Origin: Valencia hispanica
Taxonomy: Eukaryota > Chordata > Actinopteri > Cyprinodontiformes > Valenciidae
Assembly (NCBI GenBank): GCA_963556495.2
Contig: OY747716.1
Location: 16,442,540-16,506,539 of the forward strand
Direction: 5' to 3'
DNA length: 64,000 bases
Below, piece after piece: positions 46,270 through 58,825 of the stretch. Both the position numbers and the translations under genes were made by a program. The notes under the pieces are model-generated. The model did not search any database, was not told where the DNA came from, and saw only the letters and a program-made list of their open reading frames with translations. Positions within the stretch are counted from its first letter, which is position 1; each line of letters opens with the position of its first letter.

Positions 46270-48379
46270 ATTAAGATGAACACATCCTCATACACAACCA
46301 CTATACAGCACTTGATGTTTCAAAGACTTTGCCCAATTTTGTCATATTTAGTTAACAAACAGCAACTCAAAGGGCAAGGAATACACCACATAGTGTGGAG
46401 GTTTAAAACAAGTATACATACCAAGAGGAGTTGCAGGAACATTTTTGAATGTATGGTTTTCTTTCCACTTCACCGCTATACATTAGTTTATCTCGTGAAA
46501 TTCTTCAAAACTTTGATTCGTGAGATAATATCAAATAGTTAAAGGAGTATAGGTTTTTGCCAAGGACCTAAACTGTTCCGAATCTTTATTAGCCTCCAGA
46601 TTCTAGCTCCTTTGTGACATCGCTCAGACTAATTGTCCTCTAATGTGAATTCAGACTGAGGCGGTGTATTATCTCTCCCTATGAATGCAGCCACACAGTA
46701 TTTATCTGCCCTTTAACAATACAGATGATCTGTCCCTGAATGGAACAGCAACAGTTGGCATGCTCCCAACTTCCATGGGCTGGTTAATAAATAAAATCCT
46801 TACTGTAATAATTCATCCAACATATCTCGCCGCTGTATCGCAAGCACATAGCGGTACGCTCCTGAAATCGCAGCGCGCATGAAGGTGCCCTTCAAGTTGC
46901 CTGAATAAAACGCAAATTCTGTACATTGAAGGGGGGGGGGGGGGACACCAGAACTAAACCCGTTACAGTCTCAATTTGGTCCCTCATAGCATGAAGTTGA
47001 CCCCTTTATCTGTAGCACAGATTGAATTGAAGAGACTGCTAAAGTTTGTGTGGGGCCTGGCTTATCATTCATGGCTGCTTTTAAGGGGGTCTCTGGTTTT
47101 AAATACACAGATAATAGGAGCGAGGGAGACACTTTAATAAGAAAAGTGTGTGGAGGAAAAAGGGTGGTGCCATCAGTCAAAAAAGACATTAGGGATTTAG
47201 ATCAATCCTGTTATATTGGAAAAGCGAATGCACAATGTGGCTGATCTCCATATTCATATGTGTAACTCGGTGCTGCGTCATTAATAATCCCCAAGATGGT
47301 CCATAAACTCAATGGTGGAGCAATGGAAATCCAATATGAGTGAGAGGATGGTGTAGGGCCTTAAAAAATGTGGAGCTTTTGATTAGGGTACATGGATGGG
47401 GTAGTGGATAAGGAGGAGATATACAAGCAGCTTCACATCTGCATCCTCACAGGAGAGCTTTTGGAGAGGAAGATGAATATGGATTCCCATTAGAAAGTGA
47501 ATAGTTCATATCCAGGTGATTTGTTACGAGGTATCAGCAGCTCAAATCTCTTCTGCTTTCCTCCGACGCCGACACTCCTCTGGTGAAGTCATTTGCCGAA
47601 CGAGATTCCTTCCAGACACCCCAGATTAAAATGCAGCAGAATGAAGTGGCAGGTGGCAATCACTCCCCAAAAAGCTGCCATCATTTCTCTCCTCACTCCA
47701 AGCTTTTACTTCACTGAAAGAAGGGAAGGAAGAAAAAAAAAAAAGGTGAAACGCCACTAAGAGGATCTGAGCGCAGCGAGATTTTAGGAACATCCGTCAC
47801 AACCCGATGCTAATGACGTCTGATGAAAAGATAGGGAGGTGATGAAAATGCATGCAGGTGCCCGGAGCGAGCATCAACAATGAGGTTCTATAACGAGACT
47901 CCATAAATAATAACCACACACACTGCTTGAGCAACTTGTGACAAATGCTCAGCGGCGTGCCCCGGCACAGCTCGGTTTAAGGTAGCGATGCTCACCTGGA
48001 ATGCGGCGGAGGTTGTGTTTAGGGTTGGGAAGGAGAGCTACATTGACCTGGTTTCTCAAAATAGGGCTATTAAAAAAATGACGCAAGAGCAGAATTTGCC
48101 AGGTCGACTTTATCAAACTTTCCCTCCCATATTAAAGGCCGCAGTCAAATTTGTGGGGACCTCTGGTAAAGATCACCATCACAATCATAATAGCACTCAT
48201 AATAGAAAATCAATGTCGCATCATGTGGGGGAAAAAATCCCACGGTCTCTCTTGTTCTTTTCTCTTCGACGTTTCCTATAGAATTTAATTCTGAGGAATA
48301 AGAATACAATGAAAGAAGGATGATTTTTATATCTTATGGTCTATTTTTATGTTCCTTTAGCCATGTGTTTTGTATTAAT
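46270..48379. other. No gene seen; possible conserved non-coding DNA at 47270-47960
   Basis: A G-run lies near 46931-46944. 47270-47960 is GC-balanced, repeat-free and packed with diverse words, which is the look of conserved regulatory DNA, but only cross-species alignment could show that. Short frames have no domains. Confidence 0.3.
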
Positions 48380-48900
48380 ATTCAGCCAAAAGACCCAATA
48401 ATGACCCATTTTCAGGTTTCTGGCATAGTCCCAGAAAGTTCATGATGTCATGCACTCCAAGAAGATTTCGGGGGGTCTTTGGAAGCCAAAACACACCCAC
48501 AGCATTACAGATCCTCCCCCTTACTTAACAGTGGGAATGAGATACTTTTCTATACATTTGTCCTTTTTCTCATACCAAACCTACATGAAGTGTATTTTGT
48601 TGAAAAGCTCAATCTCACTGCCATCTGACCAAAGTGTACGGTTCTAGTTAAAGTCCGGGGAGAATTGACCAAACTCCCCACTGTCACATTCGTGATGGTC
48701 GAACAGACACAGTTTTTCTTTGGCTTGTCTCACAAACAACTTTTTGGTGCATTAGATATAACCTTTCACGCTCAAGAACTGCTTGCCAGAAGCATCCTGA
48801 ATTTTAAAGATTTGAATGTGTTTAAAATAATCCATAATTATTCTTAAATATTGAATAGTGTTTTTGGCACCAGTGGCGATTATTCCTTAGTAGCTGGTCA
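48380..48900 (-). mobile_element. Tc1-like remnant of a second subfamily
   Basis: The minus strand encodes a degraded transposase core: TLWSDGSEIELFNKIHF with the first catalytic Asp (codon at 48623-48625), a stop, then VWYEKKDKCIEKYLIPTVK, a stop, and GGGSVMLWVCFGFQ. The right part reads towards the element's 5' region, with GTTTTTGGCACCAGTGG near 48860 as possible terminal-repeat text. Several in-frame stops; not functional. Confidence 0.75.
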
Positions 48901-50343
48901 GAATGTAGGGTGTTTAGGCTGAGGTTACCACAAATACATCTTGTAATAATAGGTACCATGAGCTTTTCAGTGATGCTGTTGCTGTATTTATACTCTATAT
49001 CTATTTGTCGGTTGTGTAGTTCGCATTGTTTATTTGGTTCGTTTTACCATCTGGTTTTTTCCCTCTCTCTGCCATCCTACAGATGTTGAAGCAGACTAGG
49101 ATATTTTCTTGTATTTTCTTCCCTTTCCTCTCTATCTCCATTTCACCCTCTTAACACTATCTTTACTTATTTTCCTACCTCTCTTCATCTTCTTTCTTTT
49201 TTCCCCTTTATTTTCCATCTCCGTGTTCAAAATATCTGGAAAAAAAACCACAGCGATTTCTAATAAAGATTTGTTACAAATATATATCAAGTGGAGTACT
49301 ATACCAAAAAACTGTAATGTGAAAGTACTTGTGAAAGTAAATCTTTTGGGCTTCTATTTGGTACTCAAACATCAATTCTAAGTGCCACACTGCCAGACAG
49401 GACAAGTAAAAAAAAGAAGTAGGGTAGACAGAGAAGAGGAAGAAATGTCATCAGTGACCTGGGGCCGGAAATCGAGCTGGACCTTATGATGCCCTTTGAA
49501 CAAAGTTTTAAACCGTTGATGTGAGGTTCCCTTTTTCATTCAGTAGAAGGATTACAATAGATTACAATACATGTGAAAGCAGCTTCAGTGTGGTGACAGT
49601 TTATTTAGAAGGGTAGTTGGTTTATATTCTCTTTCTTGTCTAATGAATGGAAAAATAACAGTCGGATTTTCTTACTTGCTCTCAAGCACAATGCGGCTAC
49701 ACATTTCTCTAAGCTCCAGAGGCAGCTGAGTTCTGAGAATTGTACATACAGAAACTAAACCAGCTAGAAGTTTCACTGATTGATCACCGTCTCAATATTT
49801 GGTTAGCGAATGCATGACCTACTTTGCTACATTTATCTAAATTTTGAGTGAAGTTCCTGCAAAGTTTGCTTTTGGTTTTTTCTTTGCTTACTCACCCAGT
49901 GACTCTGTTGATTAGCTTTTTTTGTCTTCATGGGTAATTCGGTTGTGGAGTGATCCAAAGTAGAAAACCATCCAAACACCCAATAATCTCGGCCAGATGA
50001 GCCATCCACTGCCTCCTGTCACTGCTAAAGGCCACTTTGAACAGCTGTGGGGAAGGTCCAGAGACCCAGGACGGTACATTTAGAGATGGTGCTGCTAAAT
50101 TTAGATAACAGTAAGGCATTCCACTTATTTCGCTGAGGTGGTTTTCCAGTACTGGAAATTGATGTGTCTTCGAGGTTTAGAAATTTTTTTTCTTCGAAAC
50201 TGCTGTTAGGTTTTGGAATTCTGAACACACATTTCTTATTCGTAAAGCTCCCACTCTTAGCTCTAGTCTGTAGAATTAGTGCTGGCATCATTAGGGTTTT
50301 TGGCTTTCTTTTTGTTTAAAAATATTATTAAAAAATAGACCTT
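48901..50343. other. No gene seen
   Basis: Pyrimidine-rich tract at 49090-49215; otherwise AT-rich with no supported frame. Confidence 0.35.
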
Positions 50344-50940
50344 AATAGGCGTGTTTCCACCATCGGAACTTCAGGGTAATTTTACCAGATCTTCCCAGCA
50401 TGCGTGTCTCCAGTTCACCAGGCCGGCCCGACGGGAACGTTTTCGGGGCCATTTCAGGAACCAACGGAGAACCAGTCTTTGGGTATGTATACTCAGAAAT
50501 GGCCTGATAGAGTCGCTGGGCGGGACTTGCGGTTAACTCACGGTGATTGGTTGTAAGTCAGTGGGAAATGATCTCAGCAGACGTTACCAAACAACTGGCT
50601 TTGTAAAATTGGAAGAGTTGCTGGTAAAGCAGTTTATAACAACATATAGCAAACAGAAACCCGGCAAACATCCCCCCATTTTTCGTGGATCTCTCTCTTT
50701 TTTGTCGATCTCTTGTTATTCTCTGGTACTGCGGGCCCATTTTGGCACTAAACAGTAGTAATGAGTGCTGTACTCACTGCTGAAATGGTCGTGATATACA
50801 GATGCCTTGGCAAATTCCTTAAAGGGCCAATTTTGCATTGAGACACGATGGCTGAGCGGAGCGGGCCAACAGATTTATCCTGACAGATAAGATCAGGTAA
50901 AATTATCCTGAGGTTCCAATAGTGGAAACCGCACCTATTG
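50344..50940. mobile_element. Short DNA transposon with about 45-bp terminal inverted repeats
   Basis: Left end: AATAGGCGTGTTTCCACCAT, CGGAACTTCAGGGTAATTTT, ACCAGATC. Right end, reversed: CAATAGGTGCGGTTTCCACT, ATTGGAACCTCAGGATAATT, TTACCTGATC. The two agree at most positions, so this is a well preserved non-autonomous DNA transposon of about 597 bp without transposase. The superfamily is open; a short T/A-rich target duplication is possible but not clear. Confidence 0.8.
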
Positions 50941-52204
50941 TTCATAATAGTGAAACAAGTTATTGATTACATTAATTATCAGCTCCCTCTATTTTCTTTT
51001 GTATAAGCCTTAATGGAAGTGTAATCCTTTCAGTGGTGACAAATAAACCTTAAATATGAGAAACATCCAAAATCTTCTTGCTTTTTTAAATCTTTCAATA
51101 AGATCCCTCAATCAGGGTTAAAGACAAATAGTGTCTGTGATGGAGGTCTAGTGACCCCAGGATAGCACTCTTTCCAGTATTTCTCTTTTTTACTGCCCTT
51201 ACCATCTTGTGGTGACAAGAAAAATATGGGTCCTCATTCATCCTAATAAGCATTGGACACCAAAGTAACATCCTATTTACACCCCAGGGAAACAGAAAGC
51301 CATGGAATACTAATTAGAATTTCCTAGAAACTGATCAACTTTAAAAGTATCAAATTGCTTAAAATCCATTTTTTTAAAGTTGCTGTTAGTGGTATTTGTG
51401 ATTTTGTGAAATTGTATTTTCCCCCAGTGATTAAATGCAAATAAAGGCTCGAGTCTAAAAATCTACGACTGCAATCTCGTCTTTACCGGGGGTCCCAACA
51501 AATGTGTCCGTGTCTCTATGTGAACCCTGGATGATGCTATCTGCTGCTGCACCACCTTCCTTCCACAACAACAAGTCACCAGTGAATAGCCGGTCAAGTT
51601 TGGCATGTTTGCACAAGGAGGAGATACTTTAAGGTTGAGAGTTTATCGAAGCGAGAGAAAAGATGCCATTCAGCGGGCGGACTTTCACGAACAAGACAAT
51701 GGGATACAGACGGAGATTACGCACGAATGGCGCTGCTGACCTCAGTCACTGTCCCACACTGACTGCTCCTTTCACATCCATATCACTTCATACCACTTCT
51801 GTTTTCCCACCAAATCAATAGGAGGCCTATGGAATGGCTGACGCGAAATTAGCTAGAAAAGCTATGACAAAAAAATATCAATATGTGTAGATAATGTGGC
51901 GGCAATTGCGTTTATTGCCATGGCTGCCATGGAAAGCCATTATCATTTTACTGCTAGATTCCCTAACCAATTGTAATTGCAGTATTATAGCCTCTTGCAG
52001 TTGTGATATTTTTACTGAGGCAGCTTCTATATTTCCTATGAGTGAAGTGAGTATTCATGTAATTTCCCTAGTGGTGCCCTGCCCTGTGCATAAAGACAAG
52101 TACCTGCTTAAAACATGTTTGCATACAAATTATGTTAACATGAGCAGAAAGGCCTCTTTTCCCCATCAACCTATGTGAATTTTGACACTTTACAGCCGCA
52201 AAGT
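50941..52204. other. No gene seen
   Basis: Unique-looking DNA; 51480-51780 is more GC-rich but carries no domain-bearing frame. Confidence 0.35.
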
Positions 52205-52466
52205 TTTGAATGTGTTTGAATTGTATATGAAGGAACAATTGTGAAGTAGAAGGAAACGGACACAAATTTACAAATTAAAATCTGAAAAATGTGGCATACT
52301 AATTAAGCCCCTTTTAATCTGATACTCCTAAATAAAATTCAGGGCCACCGACTACCTTCAGAAGTCACCTAATTAGTAAATAGAGTCCATCTGTGCTTAA
52401 TTCAATCTCAGAATAAATCCAGCTGTTCTGTAAAGTTCTCGGAGGTTTGTTAGAGAACATTGGTGG

Positions 52467-52702
52467 ATAAGCGCTTCACACTACATTCACCCATTCACAC
52501 ACTGGTGATGGCAAGCTACATTGTAGCCACAGCTGCACACTGACCAAAGCGAGGCTGCCGAACACTGGTACCTCTGACTACCACCAGTAGGCAGAAGGGT
52601 GAAGCGTCCTGCCCAAGGACACAACGACTGAGACAGACAGAGCAGGGGCTCAAACCGGCAACCTTTCACTTACAAGACAAACTCCTAACTCCTGTGCCAC
52701 AA
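52467..52702 (-). mobile_element. tRNA-derived SINE, family 2, inside Tc1
   Basis: The body block CTTGGGCAGGACGCTTCACC and the head (GGCACAGGAGTTAGGAG) are readable on the minus strand, with a B-box-like GGTTTGAGCCC. The tail is shortened: the usual CATTTACCATTT end is missing and the element begins at the AAGCGCTTATC equivalent. Confidence 0.75.
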
Positions 52703-52790
52703 TATATCAGGCTTAAAACATCTCACAGAGAGCTGTTCAGTCCATCATCTGAAAATGAACAATATGGCACAGCTGCCAACCTACCAAGAT

Positions 52791-52866
52791 ATTCAATTCA
52801 GTTCAAAAATACTTTATTGATCCCAGAGAGAAATTAGGTGGCTTGATTTTATGGCCCAATACCTAA
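52791..52866 (-). mobile_element. Rex1 3' tail fragment inside Tc1
   Basis: ATTCAATTCAGTTCAAAAAT, then ACTTTATTGATCCCAGAGAG, is the terminal 55 bp of Rex1 as in copies A and C. No coding part follows, so it is an extremely truncated insertion. Confidence 0.7.
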
Positions 52867-53035
52867 CCTGGCAGGCCAGGCAGGAAGAGGATTAGCCAGA
52901 AAAGGAGCGCGAAAGCCTACAGAAACTTTAGAGGAGGTACAGAGATACACAGCTCAGGTGGGAGACTCTGTTAGGACAACTGTTATTTGTGCACCTAACA
53001 AACCTTTTAGGCGAGAGTAACAAGAAAAAAGACTT

Positions 53036-53630
53036 GGGGCCTGATTTAACAAAGGTTTGCGCTTGTTAAAACGTGGGCCAACCTCATAGCAGGCGCAAAA
53101 ACATACAGCAGGTAATTTACTATAAGCCGGCACAGGGAGGACTGCGCCTGTTAAACCAGCAGCAAGACGCTAGCAATCTATTTAGCGCTTTTGCCCTTGA
53201 TGAATATGCAATGTTCGGTCAGGAAGCACAAAATATTGGAAGGAGAACATGCAGTTAAGTGTGATTTATCAAACATGAAACTGTTTGCGCTGGCTGTTTT
53301 TGTGCCAATTATTATTTCCCGCCTCTGAACGGAATGTATTAACTTTGCGGCACCAAAATTCAACATAAGGTTATTACTGACAATAGAAAAATATAATTCA
53401 CACACATTCAACCTAATGGTAGTTAACACAATAACCATAAACCTGAGAGTTAGGACGATTATTAACTATCTAACTAACCCCTGCTTTCCACCGGACGCAT
53501 AAGCATAATACGCAGCTGATGACCGCCATCAAAGTCAATTGGACTGTTTTTATCGGGCGCAAAGTAGCACGAATTAGACGTGCCAAAGAAGCATTGCGTT
53601 GTGGCACTTTCCTAAATTTACGAGGCAGGT
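53036..53630. mobile_element. Short DNA transposon (same family as 3688-4921) inside Tc1
   Basis: Starts at GGGGCCTGATTTAACAAAGG and shares TTTAGCGCTTTTGCCCTTGA and GTGTGATTTAT(C/T)AAACATG with the other copy. The right end (about 53611-53630) is a degraded version of the inverted end. Tc1 homology stops before it and resumes after it. Confidence 0.7.
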
Positions 53631-53907
53631 CTACATTGATTGGAAGATGGATGAAGCTAAATACAAGGCAACCGCCCGGGAAGAAAAACCTGTTAGAGGC
53701 TGCAAAAAGGTTAAATTCCAACAGGAAAATGACTCTAAACATAAAGTCAGACTAACTATGAGTTTAGATCAAAGAGTATTCATGTGTTAGAATGGCCTAG
53801 TCGAAGTCCAGGAATTAAATCAACTGTATATGTGGATTCGGAAAATTGCCTTTCAGATTCACTCTGTATCCAGTCCAACTGAGCTTGAGCTATTTTGCAA
53901 AGAAATG

Positions 53908-55789
53908 TTATGCCACAGATAGGTAGGATTTGGCTATGAATAATTATGAATGATTGCTTAGAGCAATTATTAATAAGATTAAAAAATTTATGTAAAAATT
54001 ACCACATTTGGGGCACCACCTGGAATCCAGGAATATCAGTGGCCAAATTGTTCAGTCTCAGTTTATGTTTATGATTACCTGCCTGATAAGGCTGAGATAA
54101 TTAAACAATAGATGAAGGAATAAATTATTGGTGTTATTTGAACAGCAAGTTACTACACAAGTAGGTGAAATAACAAACAACGGTTTTGCAGAATACAAGA
54201 GTTTATTACAAAAGAATTCAACTTTCAGTTAAAATGCTTTAATCAACAAACTCACTAAGCTAGTAACACCCAACTAAACTACTAAGAAAAAGAATAATAA
54301 TAATAAAACTAACACCCAAAAGTAAACAGCAAAAGTGATAAATATGCAAAGAAGTAGAAACAACCAATAAATTGATAATGATGTCATAGTTCAGTATGAA
54401 TATGTTTGCTTAAAGACCAAGGCTTGTATTGAAGAGTTTTGGGAATGAAGCTAAATTAGTTTTAAACAAATTGTGGTTAGTTTAAGACTAATCAGCACCT
54501 TCTGGCAATTCACAATGCAAAGCAGAAGTGAAGAAAAATATTCTTTGGAAGAAGTAATGTTTCATTAAAACATTTTCTGAATTAGAAATAACTTCATGGA
54601 GAGTTGATTCTATTTTATGGATCGGTCACCGCAGTGATTGATTTAATTTATTATTTTGACTTACTGAGAAGGCAGTTTCAAAAATGACTTAAAAGATTAG
54701 TTTTGGTGTTTAAACTATCTGTTTTAATCTTTTGAATACAATAAATGGCAGTCTTCATTGTTCATGAAGCCGAGCAGTCAAAGACGGGTCCCCGTGGTTC
54801 GCTTGACCATGTAGCCTACAGCTAACTCACATGGAGCTGCTTAAAGCCGCTCTGGTTCATTTCTTAAACACCAAACAAAGAAATTAAAAATTGTCGGATT
54901 GAGTAACTCATATTGCAGGATATAAAACGATTTTCCATTGGAAACCTCGAAAATCCCTGTTTAAACCTCCAGGCCGGACAGCCTGTTTGTACCCAAACAA
55001 TAAATGAAATCTTACACAAGGTAACGAATCACAATGAAAACAAACAACCCTTAAATCTTATTTATCCTAAACTAATCTCGCCTCTGCCTAGACAGACCTT
55101 ATTGAATGGTTAACGTTCCCCAGGTTGCTCCGTTGATGATTGGGAAAGCTCAAACAATGTTGGCCAGCAGGCTTACAATAGCTGCAGTCGGTTAGCAGTG
55201 GGAGGCCTTATGGCTGTTGGGGCATGGGTCGCAGCCTTTAGCTGGGACGACTGGTCGTCCTCTCCGGCTTGGCTAAACAGCGATCACCTCCATCCTTCCT
55301 TCACTGACACAGTACCTTTTTCCGCAGCTTTCCAGTACAGCATTCATCCCACATAGGCTTTGTCACGGTGGGTGTAATGGCTTCCGTCTAGACGCAGCTC
55401 TGCGGCATGCAGTAGCTCGTTAGCAGCTCCCTTCCTCACAGCAGCGTCTGTAATTTAGAAAGCTTCTGCGGGGCTCAGGGCAGAACAGTGGGGTTTGTCT
55501 CATCTGTGGTTTGCGATTCATCTGATCGATCAGCAGTCTTGTCTTCGTTGGAGCGAGTTTCTCCCAGAAACTCGCGTCCTTTCCCCTTGCCAGTGAAGGA
55601 AGGATTTCCTGGGGTCTCTACTAGTACTGTCTGGCAGAAAGCCTAAGCGGAATAGAAAGTGATCCGGCGGGGAGAGCCCTTATAAAAGCTCTGGTTCTCT
55701 TCTTCTCCTGTTGGAGCTAGAATGTGGATTAACGCCACCCAATGGCTGTGTGTTTCCCAACAGAAAATTGGCAAAAAACACTCCTTAAG
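53908..55789 (-). other. 1.9-kb insertion of uncertain type inside Tc1, possibly a long terminal repeat
   Basis: It lies exactly between two pieces of the Tc1 element. On the minus strand, TGGTGCCCCAAATGTGG (54018-54002) is similar to a lysine-tRNA primer-binding site of retroelements, and it is preceded two bases earlier by CA, as at the end of a long terminal repeat. AATAAA lies upstream at 54207-54202. Against this, no TG-start with matching inverted end is certain, there is no coding sequence, and the best TATA box (TATAAAAG, 55681-55688) is on the plus strand. No viral gene is present. Confidence 0.3.
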
Positions 55790-56009
55790 TGATTCTACAG
55801 AGAACTAATTCACTGGGATAAATACTAATGCATTCCACAATTTTAGATTTTTATTTGTTAACAAAATCTAAACTAGCAGTATCCAACTACATACTACTTT
55901 ATGTTAGTCAAGCACATGCAACTCCAATAAAATACACCAAGAGTTTGTGGTTGTAACAAAAAAAAATTGCAAAAGATAAAAGAGGTCGGAATACTTTTGC
56001 AAGGTTACC

Positions 56010-57569
56010 AAGACCCCGTGTCCAGTCTATCCCATCAGTCAGCAAAGTGTTTCCCTCCTTCCACGTTTTGTTTGCAGACGATAAGGCAAGAGTTTCTCAG
56101 CTTTTAGTCGTGTGCATGTGCAGAGAGATCAGCATGCGTGTGTCTGCATGTGTGCGTGAGCGTGTGTTGACAGTGAACTGTGAAGATCATTCCTACCAAG
56201 CATCTCAAATATGCAGGTGTTTGCACAGGTCTGCGCACGAGCGCCTCGCCCTTTCCGCTGCTGCTTCAGCTGGAACGGGACCTCCAAGAAAAACAGCGCG
56301 GACTCAACGTAAACACAAGCCGCACAGGCTGACGAGAGCATGGGCCCGCGTTATATAAGCCTGTGCTATTTGAATAAGGGAAGGGGAGGAGGGGGGGGGT
56401 TTGGAGGCTGCCATAACACACTTGATGTAGGTGCTCGGGAGAGATGTAAAACGCTGGCCCAATTGTCGAACACCTGGCAAGTTGCAACACGATGCATTTG
56501 CACTGGAATGTGTTCACACGGGGGTTTCTATAGGATACTATGTTGAGAATGTTGCACAACATCCTGACGTGATGGAAGAGCAGCACTGACAGATGTGCTC
56601 TTACAGAACACTGCTATTTTATTGCAGTGCTTACATTAAACGCAGCCATGTGTGATTGGACTTTAAAGGCAGCAGAGGCTGAAGAGCCTCTCAATTTCAG
56701 GTGGATCTTATACTAATGGCCACAAGGCTTTTTTTTCCAGTTGTTGCTCTGCCAATTAAAAGCAGCTCATCAGAGACTGATGGTGGGGCCGCTGTTAGTC
56801 TAATTAGCAGCCAGAGGCCATGTTGGAGTCTCAGTGCTCTGCCTCTGGCATAAGCTTTCATACGAGCAAGTCATCACAAGTCCAGGTTACTAATCCTCTG
56901 AAAAATCCTCTATTACTTAACAAACAGCACTGCAGTTTGGCCGTTTTTGTTGAATTTTGTTCCCCACACCCCCTGAGTGTTATTTCAGTATCTTTGTAGA
57001 CAAAATGCATTTGTAATCCAAGGCTTTGGTTAAACAGTCGCTTACATTCAAAAAGGTGTTTGGTTAATGCTCTGAGATTTGATCCTGGCTTTAAAGACTT
57101 TTCCTTTTGTATGTTTTTAATCCATCTGCCAAAAGAAAAAACTTATTCTTAGTTTAAAGCCATTCAAAGCCATGTTTCTTCTTTATAAATAAATTAATTG
57201 TCCAAGCTCACATCATAGAATTCATTTGTCTTTTATAATCTTGCTCAAATTCTAGCTCCATTCAGCTGAATACAACAGGCAGCTAAAGAACTTGACACAA
57301 TACTGTAATGGTGTTAAAATTCAGATAGTACTGAAGTAAAAATCCTGCAAAATGCATCCTTCTGACTTCAAGTTTACATGTCAAACTTAGTCTCACAGTT
57401 TTAAAAGAGGGTTTGAAACGGTTCAGTTTGAACTTGGGTAAAGTTGCTGTTTTACATAGCATGCTATAATGCAAGGGTTTTGATCTAACCACAGCATTAA
57501 AACCAAAACCATTGGGTTTCTTATAACCGCCACATGTTTTTAGCCACTTCAATACAGCTGTGTGTCAAG
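56010..57569. other. No gene seen; possible regulatory DNA at 56640-56900
   Basis: 56640-56900 is repeat-free, with words such as CTAATTAGCAGCC and CCAATTAAAAGCAG that resemble homeodomain-binding text. A G-run lies near 56390. No frame has a domain. Confidence 0.3.
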
Positions 57570-58825
57570 TAAGGCAAGGCAAGGCAATTTTATTTGTATA
57601 GCACACTTTCAACAACAATGTGATTGAAGGTGCTTTACATGATTAAGAGGTAAAGTTAAAAAAAGCAGTAAAACACAGACAAAGCAAATAAAGTAAAAAC
57701 AGCAAAAAAGCTAGAAGCATACACAGATACATCAAGGCATTACGAAGCATATAATGTAAAAACAGCAAGAAGCATACACAAAACATGATACATCAAAGCA
57801 TTATTCAAAGGCAGCTCTTAACAGATACGTTTTTAGGTGTGATTTAAAAGAAATCAGTGTTTCAGCAGCTTTCCAGTTTTCTCGAGGTTTGTTCCAGATT
57901 AGAGGAGCATAGAAACTGAAAGCTGTTTCTCCATGTTTAGTTCTAATTCTAGGGATGTTGAGTAGACTGGAATTAGAGGACCTCAGTTTTCTGGTGGGTT
58001 GGTATAGTGACAGCAGATCTTCAATATACTTTGGTGCTAAGCCATTCAATGATTGATGATGATGATCATCTAGTAAAAGTGTTTTAAAGTCTATTCTCTG
58101 AGCTACAGGGAGCCAGTGTAAGGACTTTAGAACTGGGGTGATGTGCTCTACTTTCTTAGTTCTAGTGAGGACACCAGCAGCAGCATTCTGGATCAGCTGC
58201 GGCTGTCTGACTGACTTTTTAGGCAGACCTGTGAGAACGCTGTTGCAGTAATCAATCAGACTGAAGATAAACGCATGGATGAGTTCCTGTCATGAGTTTT
58301 CATCAGTCCTTTAATCCTAGAAATGTTCTTCAGGTAATAGAAGGCTGTCGTTGTTATTGCCTTTATATGACTCTAAAGGTTCAGGTCTGAGTCCATTACT
58401 ACACCTAAATTCCGTGCCTGATCAGTAGTTTCTAGCTGTATCAACTGAAGCTGTGTGCTGACTGTTGATCATTCCTCTTTAGGTCCAAAAGTAACTACCT
58501 CTGTTTTGTTTCTGTTCAGCTAGGGAAAGTTATGGTACATCCATCCATTTATTTGCTCCATGCATTTACTTAGGGTTTGGATGGGTTCAAAGTCACCTGG
58601 TGACATTGTAATGTAGAGCTGAGTATCATCTGCATAGTTATGGTAGCTAATCTTATTGGTTGTTATAATCTGGGCTAGTGGGAGCATGTAGATATTAAAT
58701 AAGAGGGGCCCAAGGATGGAGTTCTGGGGCACCCCACATGATTTCTGTTCGTTCTGATGAATAGTTTCCTGTTGAAACAGAGAAGTCCCCGTTCTTTAGG
58801 TAAGACTCAAACCAGCCAAATAGGT
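57570..58825 (-). mobile_element. L2-type LINE, 5'-truncated
   Basis: The 3' end at 57570 (AAGGCAAGGCAATTTTATTT in the plus orientation) and a C-terminal frame (58049-57801) frame an element whose upstream end falls inside the transcriptase at about 58825. It is a different subfamily from the insertion at 14959-17318. Confidence 0.85.
57801..58825 (-). pseudogene. L2-type reverse transcriptase, C-terminal half, broken
   Basis: From 58825 on the minus strand: [18 protein letters not shown], then the block normally reading GVPQGS has become [16 protein letters not shown] (frame 58732-58520), followed by [12 protein letters not shown] with an intact YADD active site. Stops and frame changes follow, and the last frame (58049-57801) ends with FKSHLKTYLLRAAF. 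Upstream transcriptase motifs and the endonuclease are lacking. Confidence 0.85.

Larger units (their letters stand above)
52735..53907 (+). pseudogene. Tc1 transposase, degraded and interrupted
   Basis: Recognisable coding text: CATCATCTGAAAATGAACAA with GGCACAGCTGCCAACCTACC (N-terminal region), AGCTCAGGTGGGAGACTCTG (middle), GAAGATGGATGAAGCTAAAT followed by CAACAGGAAAATGACTCTAA. The last corresponds to the FQQDND block, with the second catalytic Asp changed (the frame reads FQQEND). It ends at GAGCTATTTTGCAAAGAAAT. No continuous frame; stops and frameshifts abound. Confidence 0.75.
52205..56009 (+). mobile_element. Tc1 transposon copy hit by four insertions
   Basis: Pieces of one fish Tc1 element occur in correct order: sub-terminal repeat and leader (52205-52466), leader and N-terminal coding (52703-52790), coding (52867-53035), the catalytic region (53630-53907) and the 3' terminal repeat (55790-56009, ending ATACTTTTGCAAGG). 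Between them lie a SINE, a Rex1 tail, a short transposon, and a 1.9-kb block of uncertain type. A Tc1 of about 1.6 kb would be expected; here it is spread over 3.8 kb. Confidence 0.85.

Noticed and set aside
47988..48281. Plus-strand frame of 97 codons as a gene
   Set aside because: His/Asn-rich stretch from simple CAT/AAT-type DNA and no domain.
55681..55688. TATA box as promoter of a host gene
   Set aside because: A perfect TATAAAAG exists, but no downstream frame or first exon is visible and it lies inside an inserted block.
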